A DNA stretch of 64,000 nucleotides, taken from the NCBI GenBank assembly GCA_036395115.1, contig DASWDU010000016.1, positions 1 through 64,000 of the forward strand, written 5' to 3'. Under the pieces are notes generated by a model that saw only the letters and a list, made by a program, of their open reading frames with translations, was not told the origin of the DNA and did not search any database. This document shows positions 42,432-50,351 of the stretch, piece by piece. Both the position numbers and the translations under genes were made by a program. This DNA comes from Thermoplasmata archaeon (GTDB lineage Archaea > Thermoplasmatota > Thermoplasmata > RBG-16-68-12). Positions within the stretch are counted from its first letter, which is position 1, and every line of letters starts with the position of its first letter.

Positions 42432-42737
42432 ATGAAACCTCAACGCAGCGAAATCGGTACGAAAGGCAATGCCGCGCTTGTGAACGTGCCTCGCTTCGCC
42501 ATCACCCGATGGCGGGCGGCGATGGGGCTCATGGGCTCGGGGCTCGCGACGTCCGGGATCGGGCTCGCCTGGGACTTCTACGTTCACGAAGTCGCGAGGG
42601 ACGCGGGAGAAGTGGAGTCGATCTTCGCGACACCCCACCTGGTCATCTTCGCGGGGATCGGGATCACGGCCCTCGGATTCCTGGTGTCCCTCGTCGGCGT
42701 GCGATTCCGCGGGAGCCCGTCGGTCGAGACGGCGTAG
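42432..42737 (+). CDS. Small membrane protein with two transmembrane segments
   Basis: 101 residues from ATG 42432. Hydrophobic segments are WRAAMGLMGSGLATSGIGLAW and FATPHLVIFAGIGITALGFLV, with DFYVHEVARDAGEVESI between. The pattern PHxxxxxG after the acidic loop is the only notable motif. A longer frame from 42324 gives a low-complexity leader and is not preferred. It is followed by another membrane gene and a winged-helix regulator. Function is unknown. The preceding 42180-42431 spacer holds the radA promoter and nothing else I can support. Confidence 0.65.
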   Translation: MKPQRSEIGTKGNAALVNVPRFAITRWRAAMGLMGSGLATSGIGLAWDFYVHEVARDAGEVESIFATPHLVIFAGIGITALGFLVSLVGVRFRGSPSVETA

Positions 42738-42832
42738 CGGCCGTGCGCGGTCGCCGTGAGCTCCCCAGGCCCCGGCCCTCTGAGCCGCAGAGAACCGATG
42801 TCGGCTTGTGTCCCGGGGCCCTTTCCCTCCTC

Positions 42833-43501
42833 ATGAACGCCAAATCGCACGAGACCGAGACGCTCTCGCCCCGCGACGCCGTGTCGGAAATCCGGCGGAT
42901 CGAGGGACTTCACGACGCCCTCGGAAAGCGCGCGAGCGGACTCACGTGGATGATTTGGGGCGTGATCGCGCCGGCGATCTTCGTCAGCTACAGCCTCCTC
43001 GGCATCGTCGCAAGTTTCCCATCGGAGGTTGGCGCGAACCACGCGCTGGCGCCGCTGTTCCCCCTCCTCTGGATGCCGTGGGCCGCCCTTGGATTGGCCG
43101 CCACCGCGACCCTGTGGCGCTCCGTGGGTCTCGTCCTACCGGTTCGCTCGACCCGGATGCGGGAAGGGATCGTCTCGGGCGTCATCATCGTCGCCCTCAT
43201 CTTCGCGGGGTTCGTCGCGATCGCCCTCACCCGAGCGCCCATCGTGGAGCTCGCCTGGGTCCTCATGGCGCAGGGCTTGGGCCTGACCGTCGTCGGGCTC
43301 CTTGGGCTCAACTGCAACGACGTGACCGAGCGGCGGCTCTGGGTCCTTGGGGGCATCCTCCTCCTGGTGACGAGCCTGATCGGCAGCCTCGTCCTCGGCG
43401 GGGACATCTCGCAGGCCCGCCAGTCCTTCATGGTCATCTCCCCCCTCGCGAGCTCCCTCGTGCTGTTCGGAGGCGGAGTCTACCTCACCCGACGCGCCTG
43501 A
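42833..43501 (+). CDS. Six-helix membrane protein of unknown function
   Basis: 222 residues. A soluble N-terminus (about 35 residues, acidic-basic mix) leads to about six hydrophobic segments: IWGVIAPAIFVSYSLLGIV, PLLWMPWAALGLAATATLW, GVIIVALIFAGFVAIAL, WVLMAQGLGLTVVGLLGL, LWVLGGILLLVTSLIGSLV and ISPLASSLVLFGGGVYL. The regulator gene starts about 14 bases downstream, an arrangement common for membrane proteins with a dedicated winged-helix regulator. No family is recognised. Confidence 0.8.
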   Translation: MNAKSHETETLSPRDAVSEIRRIEGLHDALGKRASGLTWMIWGVIAPAIFVSYSLLGIVASFPSEVGANHALAPLFPLLWMPWAALGLAATATLWRSVGLVLPVRSTRMREGIVSGVIIVALIFAGFVAIALTRAPIVELAWVLMAQGLGLTVVGLLGLNCNDVTERRLWVLGGILLLVTSLIGSLVLGGDISQARQSFMVISPLASSLVLFGGGVYLTRRA

Positions 43502-43514
43502 GGTCGGCGATCGT

Positions 43515-43853
43515 GTGGCGTTGCCCAGCTTGGACCCGGTGATCCACCAGGCCACGCGCCTGCGCATCATGACCCTCCTGTTCCGGAACCGAACCGCTGC
43601 GTTCACGTGGGCACGAGACACGCTCGGGCTGACGGACGGCAACTTGGACACGCATGCGACACGGCTCGAGGAGGCGGGCTATATCCTCAGGGGACGCGTC
43701 CTTACGACCGCGGGCTTCCAAGTCCGCCTGCGCATCACCTCGGAAGGCGACGTAGCGTTTCGCGCCTACCTCGAAGCCTTGCGCGCCTACTTTCTCACGG
43801 AGCCGGTCGAGCCGCACGTCGAAGGCGGTGTCCCGCCCTCCGCACCGTCGTGA
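43515..43853 (+). CDS. Winged-helix transcriptional regulator
   Basis: 112 residues. LDPVIHQATRLRIMTLLFRN, LGLTDGNLDTHATRLEEAGY and the beta-wing ILRGRVLTTAGFQVRLRIT correspond to the compact winged-helix family (MarR/ArsR-like, PF13601 type) with recognition helix near residues 40-53. It is coded directly after the six-helix membrane protein and likely controls that unit. The start is GTG. Confidence 0.88.
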   Translation: MALPSLDPVIHQATRLRIMTLLFRNRTAAFTWARDTLGLTDGNLDTHATRLEEAGYILRGRVLTTAGFQVRLRITSEGDVAFRAYLEALRAYFLTEPVEPHVEGGVPPSAPS

Positions 43854-43885
43854 GCGTGCACGCGGGACACGGGACACATTTCTCT

Positions 43886-44358
43886 TCAGGTGACGACGAG
43901 CTCCGCATCGGCGTCCGACGTCGCGAGGAACGTGCCGTGGACAATCCGGGCGGTGGACGAGTCGACCGTGAAGTGAACGAGGACCGTTGCGCGCAGCACA
44001 GGCGGGGACCCGCCGTCGCTGGACAGACAGACCAGTTGCGCGACGATCGTGAGTGCCGTTTGCGGCCTCGGCGCGAGGTGGTTGACGAAGTCGCAGCTCA
44101 CCCGTGACGTGTCTTGGGACATCCCCGAGCCGAGCTGGTCCACCCAGCCGTTCTCGAAATCCCATCGCGCGGCGGTCGCGAGGGTCACGCACCATGCGCG
44201 CCCCCGCACTGAAACCGGGCCTCGAACCCGCGAATCGTCGACAGGTCTACGCCGTCCAGGCGCAGAATAGGCGTCCGATCGGATTCGGGCGCGGGAGCCG
44301 AGCCTACAAAACTGGCCAAGACGGCTACGGCGAGGAAGACGGGCACTGCGAATCGCAT
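43886..44358 (-). pseudogene. Frameshifted gene for an exported protein
   Basis: From ATG 44358 a signal peptide is read: MRFAVPVFLAVAVLASFVGS, then APAPESDRTPILRLDGVDL and FEARFQCGGA, before a stop at 44185-44187. The next frame carries the natural continuation AWCVTLATAARWDFENGW, on to VHGTFLATSDADAELVVT at 43886. The shift falls in the run GGGGGCGCGC near 44195-44205, a place prone to single-base indels or sequencing error. The joined product would be about 156 residues, exported, with no recognised domain. Confidence 0.6.
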
Positions 44359-44445
44359 GACGGTCAGAGGAGCCGAGCCCCTCTGATCCCTGATAGCCTA
44401 GAGCATCGATAAGCCTGTGGCGTGCGCGCGGGGACGCCGACTCAT

Positions 44446-45057
44446 TCAGGGCTCAATCGGGGAGGACGGCTCGGGGCCCGCGGTGGCCTCCGCCGGCTCC
44501 CTCTCGGTGTGGCCGCGCCAGCCCGAGGCGACCCGCAAGTACAGGAATACGGGCTCCCCGAGGCGGGTGATCATCAGGCCCTTGTGCGTCAGCGTGTACC
44601 GGCTGGCCGTGGGACGCGCGGTCGCCGAGGAGCGCTGGACGAGCCCCGCCCTCTCGAGCTCCCGGAGCTTCGCGCTCAGGACGGGGCGCGTGATTCGACC
44701 CAACGCCTTCTTGATCTGCAGGAAGGAGGCGGACCGGTCGAAGTGGATGATCGCCAGGATCTCGAGGGACCACTTCCCAAAGATGGTGCGGACGATCCGG
44801 AGGTTCCGGCGGATCGTGTCGTCGATGTCCACGTCGGGTCGTGCGCCGGTCCACCGGTAGACGTCTTGGGAGAACCGCGCGCAGGTCTCGGCGAGCACGG
44901 TAAACCGGTCCATCAGGTCTCGGAAGAGCTCATCGTCGGACCGCTCCTCGGGAAGGCGGGAGGCCGGCGGCGCCTCATCGCCAATCGGCCCAGGGACGCG
45001 GGCTTTCCGCGCGGGGTGCGCGTCGGATTCGGTGTCTGCCGGGGCTGGCTCTGGCAC
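44446..45057 (-). CDS. HxlR-type winged-helix transcriptional regulator
   Basis: About 203 residues. An extended, proline-rich N-terminus is followed by the HxlR-like domain: IFGKWSLEILAIIHFD, FLQIKKALGRITRPVLSAKL, ELERAGLVQRSS and SRYTLTHKGL. The fold normally dimerises and binds palindromic operators; a 19-bp palindrome lies 29 bp upstream of its start. GTG 45057 is about 25 nt downstream of a leftward CAAATAC box and is preferred over TTG 45072. It is divergent from a SAM methyltransferase gene. Confidence 0.85.
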   Translation of the reverse strand: MPEPAPADTESDAHPARKARVPGPIGDEAPPASRLPEERSDDELFRDLMDRFTVLAETCARFSQDVYRWTGARPDVDIDDTIRRNLRIVRTIFGKWSLEILAIIHFDRSASFLQIKKALGRITRPVLSAKLRELERAGLVQRSSATARPTASRYTLTHKGLMITRLGEPVFLYLRVASGWRGHTEREPAEATAGPEPSSPIEP

Positions 45058-45085
45058 GGCCTCGACCCACAAACTTCGGGTATTT

Positions 45086-45104
45086 GGGCGTAACGTTTAC
45101 GCCC
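45086..45104. promoter_or_regulatory. 19-bp palindrome, candidate HxlR operator
   Basis: GGGCGTAA-CGT-TTACGCCC: two perfect 8-bp arms around three bases. It overlaps the TATA-like boxes in the divergent spacer (leftward CAAATAC, rightward GGGTATTTGG at about 45078-45087), so a bound dimer would block both promoters. Confidence 0.6.
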
Positions 45105-45209
45105 TGCGGCGTCCGATTCGGTACGCGTCCACGGGCCTTTTGCGGCCGCGCGCGCCTCCAGGGAATGGCTTCCCCGATTGCGGCGGAGACGTTTTCCCAT
45201 GGCAACGCC

Positions 45210-45983
45210 ATGGCCCGCCGGATGCCCGAACGCCTCTCGTTCGACCGAGTGGCAACTATCTACGACGAGACGCGCGGCCTGCCGCCTCGAATCCTGTCGC
45301 GAGTCCTCGGCGTCCTCGTCGACGAGCTCCGCGGCAAGCGCGTCCTGGAGGTCGGCGTGGGGACGGGGCGGTTCGCGGTCCCGCTGCAGAAGAGCGGCAT
45401 CGACCTCGTCGGCATCGACATCTCCCATGCGATGGTCGATCTCGGCTTGGCGAAAGGCCTGCGGAACGTCATCTTCGCGGACGCGGCCCGGCTCCCCTTC
45501 CCCGCGCGGGCGTTCGACGTCGCGACGTCGAATCACGTACTCCACCTCATCGCCGATTGGAGGGACGTCTTGCGGGAGATCGCGCGCGTGACCGCGGAGA
45601 CGTACTTCAGCGTCATCGGCCGCTCCAGCGGTCCCGACCTGAACCGGGAGTACCACGCCCTCGTGGAGGACGGCGGGTTCCACTGGCAGCCGCCCGGGCT
45701 CCACGAGAGAAAGCTGCCCGAGCGGCTCAAACCCGACCTCGTGATGCCGGTCGGGCCGTTCCCGGAGAGGCTCCCGGCGGACCGCGCGATCGCGGAGATC
45801 GAGCAACGCGCGTTCACGACGCAGTGGGAGGTCCCGGAGGAGCTGCACCGCGACGCCGTGCGGGCGCTGCGGAAGCGGTGGGGCGGGAAGGAGCTCACGT
45901 GGACCACGACGTACGAGATCGCGTCGTGGGACGTCTCCCGGCTCGCGGGCATCCCCGAGGCCGAGGACGGTCAGAGGCCCTGA
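45210..45983 (+). CDS. Class I SAM-dependent methyltransferase
   Basis: About 257 residues. LSFDRVATIYDETRGLPPRI precedes motif I VLEVGVGTGRFAVPL, motif II LVGIDISHAMVDLG, motif III VIFADAARLPFPARAFDV and post-motif HVLHLIADW. This is a Methyltransf_11-type small-molecule or quinone-like methyltransferase. The frame is open up to 45084; ATG 45165 is an alternative start. It is divergent from the HxlR regulator and may be its target. Its end overlaps the convergent dphB end by 13 bases. Confidence 0.82.
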   Translation: MARRMPERLSFDRVATIYDETRGLPPRILSRVLGVLVDELRGKRVLEVGVGTGRFAVPLQKSGIDLVGIDISHAMVDLGLAKGLRNVIFADAARLPFPARAFDVATSNHVLHLIADWRDVLREIARVTAETYFSVIGRSSGPDLNREYHALVEDGGFHWQPPGLHERKLPERLKPDLVMPVGPFPERLPADRAIAEIEQRAFTTQWEVPEELHRDAVRALRKRWGGKELTWTTTYEIASWDVSRLAGIPEAEDGQRP

Positions 45984-46747
45984 GCCCCCGCGAAGACCAC
46001 GAGCGCTTCCTTCTCGAGGAAGTGCAACGCCCCCGGGACCACGAGGCAGTGCGGGGGCGGTCCCGCGTCCCAGGCGACCAGCGAGGCGAGAGGGCCCGCG
46101 AGGGCGACGGCGTCGGGGGAGCCGATGCGACCGAGGACGCAGGCCAGGGTGTCCGGGCCGATCGCCTCAGTACGGAGATCGACCGCCATGCGCAGGAGGG
46201 ACGCAATCGCATCGCGCGGCTCGAGGGACGTCCCGTCCTCGCGGACGTCGAGGAGGACGAGCGTGTGGAGACCGGCACGACGGTTCTCCAGGATCGCCTC
46301 GAGGGGGCTCGTCGGCGCGAACCCGGGCGACGGCCACGGCACCGTCGTCGTCCGGCCGAACTTGTACGCCTGGAGCCCAAGGGCGCCTGCGGCCGCCGTC
46401 AGGATCGAGACGCCATGAACGACCCGCGTACGGATGCCCGCCTTCGCGGCCCGCAGCCGGAGGTCGACGTGGGTCGTCGCGGCCATCGGATCGCCGACGA
46501 CCAGGAACGCGACGCGACGGGTTGTCGCGGCCTCCAGGATGCCTTTGCCATCTTCGACCTCGGCACGCGAGACCTTTCGAATCGGCTTGTCGACGAGCCG
46601 CCCGACCGCTTCGGGCGACGCCCCCGCGAGCCCGGAGGTGTACAACTCGGCGAAGACGACGTCCGCGGCCCGCGCCTCCTCCAATCCGCGAAGGGTGATG
46701 CCTTTCTCGTCGTGCAGCCCGAGTCCGATGAAGAGGAGTTCCCCCAT
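45971..46747 (-). CDS. dphB: Diphthine synthase
   Basis: 258 residues. MGELLFIGLGLHDEKGITLRG, ADVVFAELYTS, FLVVGDPMAATTHVDLRLRA and VVHGVSILTAAAGALGLQAYKFG are classic for DphB/Dph5, a tetrapyrrole-methylase-fold enzyme that trimethylates the diphthamide precursor on elongation factor 2. Start ATG 46747 lies about 25 nt after the TATA box AAGGTATAGAC (46771-46781), so the longer frame is rejected and the mRNA is leaderless. Confidence 0.96.
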   Translation of the reverse strand: MGELLFIGLGLHDEKGITLRGLEEARAADVVFAELYTSGLAGASPEAVGRLVDKPIRKVSRAEVEDGKGILEAATTRRVAFLVVGDPMAATTHVDLRLRAAKAGIRTRVVHGVSILTAAAGALGLQAYKFGRTTTVPWPSPGFAPTSPLEAILENRRAGLHTLVLLDVREDGTSLEPRDAIASLLRMAVDLRTEAIGPDTLACVLGRIGSPDAVALAGPLASLVAWDAGPPPHCLVVPGALHFLEKEALVVFAGAQGL

Positions 46748-46770
46748 CGGGGCGGTGAGCAGGCTGGGGT

Positions 46771-46781
46771 GTCTATACCTT
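46771..46781 (-). promoter_or_regulatory. TATA box of dphB
   Basis: Read leftward: AAGGTATAGAC, about 25-30 nt before ATG 46747. It shows both a purine-rich BRE-like start and a TATA core. Confidence 0.65.
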
Positions 46782-46893
46782 TTCGACGGTCGGGTCGACG
46801 TCGACGCGGGCCGCGGTGAAGACGGGCTCGCCCTCACGACGCTTCCCGGAAACGCGCGAAAATCCTTAACGGAACTTCGGGCATCGCCGCGTC

Positions 46894-48036
46894 GTGCGAG
46901 CGTGGAGCGTCGCGGTGCCACGGGGCCGGGCCGAGGAGATCCGTCGCATGCTCACGGAGCGAGGAGTCCTGATGCAGCATCTCCGCATCGTCCAAGCGGG
47001 GGATCGCATCCTGCTCCCGACAACGGAGCGGCTGGAGATCGGCCTCCCGACGGAGGAACGGGAATTCGAATCCGGCTTCGTGGCCATCCGGAGCTACAAG
47101 GACCTCGTCGAGGTGCCGGATCGCCTTCGCGCATCGCTGCCCAGCTCGTTCGACGTGATCGGCGACATCGCCGTGATGAGGATCCCGGAAGAACTCCGTC
47201 CGGACCAGGAGGCGATCGGTGGTGCAATCCTCCGATGGAATCCGCGGATCCGGGTCGTCATGGACGATCGGGGGGTCAAAGGCGACCATCGGGTTCGGGA
47301 CATCGGCGTGATCGCGGGCGAGCGGCGGACCACGACGGTCCACGTGGAGCACGGCCTGCGATACCGGGTCGATCTCGCGGCGGCGTACTTCAGCCCGCGG
47401 CTCGCTTCCGAGCGGAAACGGATCGCGGACTCCGTGCAGGAGGGCGAGATCGTCGCAGACCCGTTCGCCGGCGTGGGGCCGTACGCGATCCTGATCGCGA
47501 GACGCCGTCGGCCGCGGGCGGTCCACGCGTCGGACGCGAATCCGCTTGCGGTGGCGCTGTTGCGGGCGAACATCGCGGCGAACCGGGCGGATCGAATCGA
47601 GGCCCGCGAGGGTGACGCCCGGACGATCCTACGGGAGATCGCGCCCGTCGACCGGATCGTCCTGGATCTCCCTCACTCGGCCCTGGAATTCTTGCCGGAC
47701 GCGTTGGCCGCCATCGGGGCCCGCGGGACGATCCACCTGTATCGAATCCTGCCGGAGGCCGAGGAAGTCCAGACGATCCAGCACATCCGAACCGCCGCCC
47801 GCGCCGCAGGCTTGCGGGTGACGGACCTGAGGCGGCGTCACGTCCGCGCGTATTCGCCGACGCAGAATCAGACGGCCTTTGACGTCACGGTCGCCCGAGG
47901 GTCACGCCTTTCTGGTCCTGGTAGGTCCCCGACCGCTGGTCGTACGTCTCGGAGGCGGGCGAATCGAGCGTCAGGAAGGCGATCTGAGCAAACCGGTCGC
48001 CGATCGGGATCTCGATCGGGTCGCCCGAGGCGTTGA
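46894..48036 (+). CDS. trm5: tRNA (guanine37-N1)-methyltransferase Trm5
   Basis: 380 residues as read. The N-terminal D1 domain (AWSVAVPRGRAEEIRRML, FDVIGDIAVMRIPEEL) is followed by VEHGLRYRVDLAAAYFSPRL, motif I VADPFAGVGPYAILIAR, SDANPLAVALLRANIAAN and the catalytic-region DLPHSALEFL. It methylates G37 of tRNAs. The family normally ends near QTAFDVTV (about 47890); here the frame runs 48 codons further, antisense through the end of dcd, giving an arginine/serine-rich tail. GTG 46894 lies about 30 nt after AAATCCTTAACG (46859-46870), so translation is leaderless. Confidence 0.92.
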   Translation: MRAWSVAVPRGRAEEIRRMLTERGVLMQHLRIVQAGDRILLPTTERLEIGLPTEEREFESGFVAIRSYKDLVEVPDRLRASLPSSFDVIGDIAVMRIPEELRPDQEAIGGAILRWNPRIRVVMDDRGVKGDHRVRDIGVIAGERRTTTVHVEHGLRYRVDLAAAYFSPRLASERKRIADSVQEGEIVADPFAGVGPYAILIARRRRPRAVHASDANPLAVALLRANIAANRADRIEAREGDARTILREIAPVDRIVLDLPHSALEFLPDALAAIGARGTIHLYRILPEAEEVQTIQHIRTAARAAGLRVTDLRRRHVRAYSPTQNQTAFDVTVARGSRLSGPGRSPTAGRTSRRRANRASGRRSEQTGRRSGSRSGRPRR

Positions 48037-48367
48037 ACGCGCCGAACGTCAGCGTGCCGGAAAACCCGGCGTCGATCATGCCGAACGAGGCGATCACCCC
48101 GCGCCGCGCCCACGTGGTCCGGAGCCAGATCTGACCGGCGACATGTCGGCCGAGCCGCACCCGCTCCCGCGTGCTCACGACGAATCGCGTGGTCGGCGGG
48201 ATTTGGGCGACGCCCCCCGTCGCCTTCTGGCGCGTCGAGGGCACGAGGACTTCTTCGATCGACACGTCGTACCCGTTGGGCGTCAGGCTCGACTCTTCGA
48301 ACGGCTCGATCTGAATTTCCCCCTTTGCGAGGTACTGACGTACGTCGGCATCCGACAGGACACTCAT
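47885..48367 (-). CDS. dcd: dCTP deaminase
   Basis: 160 residues of the Dcd/Dut trimeric fold: MSVLSDADVRQYLAKGEIQI, LTPNGYDVSIEEVLVP, LRTTWARRGVIASFGMIDAG in part, FSGTLTFGAFNAS and QIAFLTLDSPA. The conserved glutamate of archaeal Dcd is replaced in the region by the segment MIDAGFSG, which is the usual dcd/dut motif. It supplies dUTP for thymidylate synthesis; a bifunctional deaminase-diphosphatase is possible. The TATA box AGCCTTATCC (48391-48400) is about 28 nt before ATG 48367. Confidence 0.93.
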   Translation of the reverse strand: MSVLSDADVRQYLAKGEIQIEPFEESSLTPNGYDVSIEEVLVPSTRQKATGGVAQIPPTTRFVVSTRERVRLGRHVAGQIWLRTTWARRGVIASFGMIDAGFSGTLTFGAFNASGDPIEIPIGDRFAQIAFLTLDSPASETYDQRSGTYQDQKGVTLGRP

Positions 48368-48390
48368 GCCGACGCAATCCGGGAGCGACG

Positions 48391-48400
48391 GGATAAGGCT
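48391..48400 (-). promoter_or_regulatory. TATA box of dcd
   Basis: Read leftward: AGCCTTATCC, at leaderless spacing from the dcd ATG. Confidence 0.5.
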
Positions 48401-48483
48401 TCGTTTGGGACGGCGCTCGAAGGGAGAAGGCCATTTGCGATGGGTTCAAGTCGAGGCGCGCCCGAAACGAGTTCGGTGCGCGA

Positions 48484-48654
48484 ATGAGCGACCCCGATCA
48501 GGGCCGCGAGACCGACCGGAGGGTGTGCCGTCACCCCGACGCCGAGGAACTCGGCTTCGACCGGGACGCCGAATTCCGCCGCTGCGTCTCTTGCGGCGAA
48601 GTCCTCGTCCGCCACCGAGGCCGGGCGTGGGCGATCCGTCCGGCGGCGCACTGA
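48484..48654 (+). CDS. 56-residue zinc-finger-like protein
   Basis: The short frame MSDPDQGRETDRRVCRHPD, then FDRDAEFRRCVSCGEVLVRH and RGRAWAIRPAAH, has CxxH and CxxC pairs about 20 residues apart, enough for one zinc site. It is flanked by dcd (divergent) and the acyl-CoA dehydrogenase gene. No clear promoter or Shine-Dalgarno is visible. Coding status rests on the zinc-ligand spacing and on GC-rich third positions. Function is unknown. Confidence 0.6.
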   Translation: MSDPDQGRETDRRVCRHPDAEELGFDRDAEFRRCVSCGEVLVRHRGRAWAIRPAAH

Positions 48655-48686
48655 TCGCTTCGATGCCCTCCTGATAACCCCGTTCC

Positions 48687-48700
48687 GAAGGTTTAAGCGA
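48687..48700 (+). promoter_or_regulatory. TATA box of acyl-CoA dehydrogenase operon
   Basis: GAAGGTTTAAGCGA lies about 38 nt upstream of ATG 48733. Confidence 0.5.
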
Positions 48701-48732
48701 CTTGCACAAGTTAGGCCGCGAGAGGCCGGCCG

Positions 48733-49893
48733 ATGGACTTCCGATTGACGGACGAGCAGCGGCTCGTCCAGGAGACCGCTCGCGATTTCGTGGACCGCGA
48801 GCTGATCCCCCACGTCCGCGAATGGGAGGCGAAGGGCGAGGTACCTCGATCCTTCTACGGGAAGATGGCAGGCCTCGGGTTCCTCGGCGCCCCGGTCCCG
48901 GAGAAGTACGGCGGCGCGGGCATGGACTACGTGTCGTTCATGCTCCTCGTGGAGGAGCTGAGCCGCGGGTCGTCGTCGGTCCGCACGACGGTCTCCGTGC
49001 AGACGTCCCTCTCCGAGACGTCCCTCATGTGGTTCGCGAGCGAGGAACAGAAACGGCGGTGGCTCGTGCCGCTCGCGAAGGGCGAGAAGTTCGGTGCGTG
49101 GGCGTTGACCGAGCCGGAGGCGGGAAGCGATGCGGGGAACTTGCAGACGACGGCGCGCCTCGATGGGGACGAATGGGTCCTGAACGGTCAGAAACGGTTC
49201 ATCTCGAACGGGAGCATCGCGGACTTCGTCCAGGTGTACGCGCGAGAGCCGGGGACGAAACGGCACGAGGGGATCTCGCTCTTCCTGGTGCCGAGGGACG
49301 CGCCCGGGTTCAAGGTCACGAACGTCGAGACGACGTCGAAGCTCGGCCTCCGGGCGAGCCCGACCGCCGACTTGGCCTTCGAGGATTGCCGCATCCCAAA
49401 GGAGAACCTCATCGGCAAGAAGGGCGACGGCTGGACGCAGGCGATGAGGACGCTGAACAGCGGCCGGATCGGCATCGCCGCCGGGGCGGTCGGCGTCGCA
49501 CGGGCGGCGCTCGAGGCCGCGTCGAGGTACGTGAAGGAGCGCAAGGCGTTCGGCCGGCCGATCGGGGACTTCCAGCTCATCCGCGAGATGATCGCGCAGT
49601 CCGCCGTCGAGATCGACGCGGCCCGGCTCCTCACGCTCCGCGCGGCGCACCTCCGAGACCAAGGCCTCGACAACACCCTCGAGGTGTCGATGGCGAAGCT
49701 GTTCGGCGCCCAGATGGCCCAGCGGGTGACGGACTGGGCGATCCAAGTCCACGGCGGGTACGGATTCAGCGGGGAGTTCGACGTCGAACGGTACTATCGC
49801 GACGCCCGAATCCTGGGCCTCTACGAGGGCACGAACGAGATCCAGAAACTGATCATCGCGGAGCGAATCCTCGGACCGTCGGGGAAGGCGTGA
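48733..49893 (+). CDS. Acyl-CoA dehydrogenase
   Basis: 386 residues, standard length. FAD/substrate signatures are GAWALTEPEAGSDAGNLQTT and QKRFISNGSIAD, C-terminal QVHGGYGFSGEFDVERYYRD, and the catalytic base is the Glu in GLYEGTNEIQKLIIAERIL. It oxidises acyl-CoA to the 2,3-enoyl form with FAD, passing electrons to an electron-transfer flavoprotein. The chain-length preference cannot be told. A HIT-family gene follows after 14 bases. Confidence 0.96.
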   Translation: MDFRLTDEQRLVQETARDFVDRELIPHVREWEAKGEVPRSFYGKMAGLGFLGAPVPEKYGGAGMDYVSFMLLVEELSRGSSSVRTTVSVQTSLSETSLMWFASEEQKRRWLVPLAKGEKFGAWALTEPEAGSDAGNLQTTARLDGDEWVLNGQKRFISNGSIADFVQVYAREPGTKRHEGISLFLVPRDAPGFKVTNVETTSKLGLRASPTADLAFEDCRIPKENLIGKKGDGWTQAMRTLNSGRIGIAAGAVGVARAALEAASRYVKERKAFGRPIGDFQLIREMIAQSAVEIDAARLLTLRAAHLRDQGLDNTLEVSMAKLFGAQMAQRVTDWAIQVHGGYGFSGEFDVERYYRDARILGLYEGTNEIQKLIIAERILGPSGKA

Positions 49894-49907
49894 GGGGCAC
49901 CCGCTCG

Positions 49908-50351
49908 ATGCCGTCGAACGACCCGGACTGCATCTTCTGCAAGATCGTCCGAAGGGAGGCGCCCGCGAGCCTCATCCACGAGGACCGGACCACCATGGCG
50001 TTCATGGACATCCGTCCGATGAATCCGGGGCACGTGCTCGTCGTCCCGAAAGCCCACGGCGCGTACTTGGAGGACCTGCCGGAAGGGAGCGTCGGTCCGA
50101 TCCTGGAAGTCGGACGGAAGGTCGCCGCGGCCCTCCGACGGAGCGGGGTTCGGTGCGAGGCTGTGAGCCTTTACCTGGCCAACGGCGAAGAGGCGGGTCA
50201 AGAGGTCTTCCACGTGCACCTCCACGTGATCCCGCGGTTCCGCGGGGATGGGTTCGGGTTGCGCGTCAGCCCCGGCTACGGGCGGATCGTCGAACGGGCG
50301 CACCTTGACGATCTCGCGGGCAAGATTCGCGGCGCGATGGGCGATCAGTGA
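49908..50351 (+). CDS. HIT family nucleotide hydrolase/transferase
   Basis: 147 residues. DPDCIFCKIVRREAPASLI with a CxxC pair, FMDIRPMNPGHVLVVPKAH, and the histidine triad VFHVHLHVIPRF are all present. HIT proteins hydrolyse adenosine 5'-phosphoramidates or related nucleotides. A GTG at 49890 overlapping the dehydrogenase stop would add six residues; ATG 49908 is chosen from the family start. Its end overlaps the convergent hemerythrin-like gene by seven bases. Confidence 0.93.
   Translation: MPSNDPDCIFCKIVRREAPASLIHEDRTTMAFMDIRPMNPGHVLVVPKAHGAYLEDLPEGSVGPILEVGRKVAAALRRSGVRCEAVSLYLANGEEAGQEVFHVHLHVIPRFRGDGFGLRVSPGYGRIVERAHLDDLAGKIRGAMGDQ

Noticed and set aside
44213-44240. tRNA T-arm-like sequence (leftward CGGGTTCGAGGCCCG)
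   Set aside because: No matching acceptor, D or anticodon stems can be built around it; it lies in the frame of the broken exported protein.
48436-48460. GGGTTCAAGTC, resembling a tRNA T loop
   Set aside because: No T stem pairs and no other cloverleaf arm nearby.
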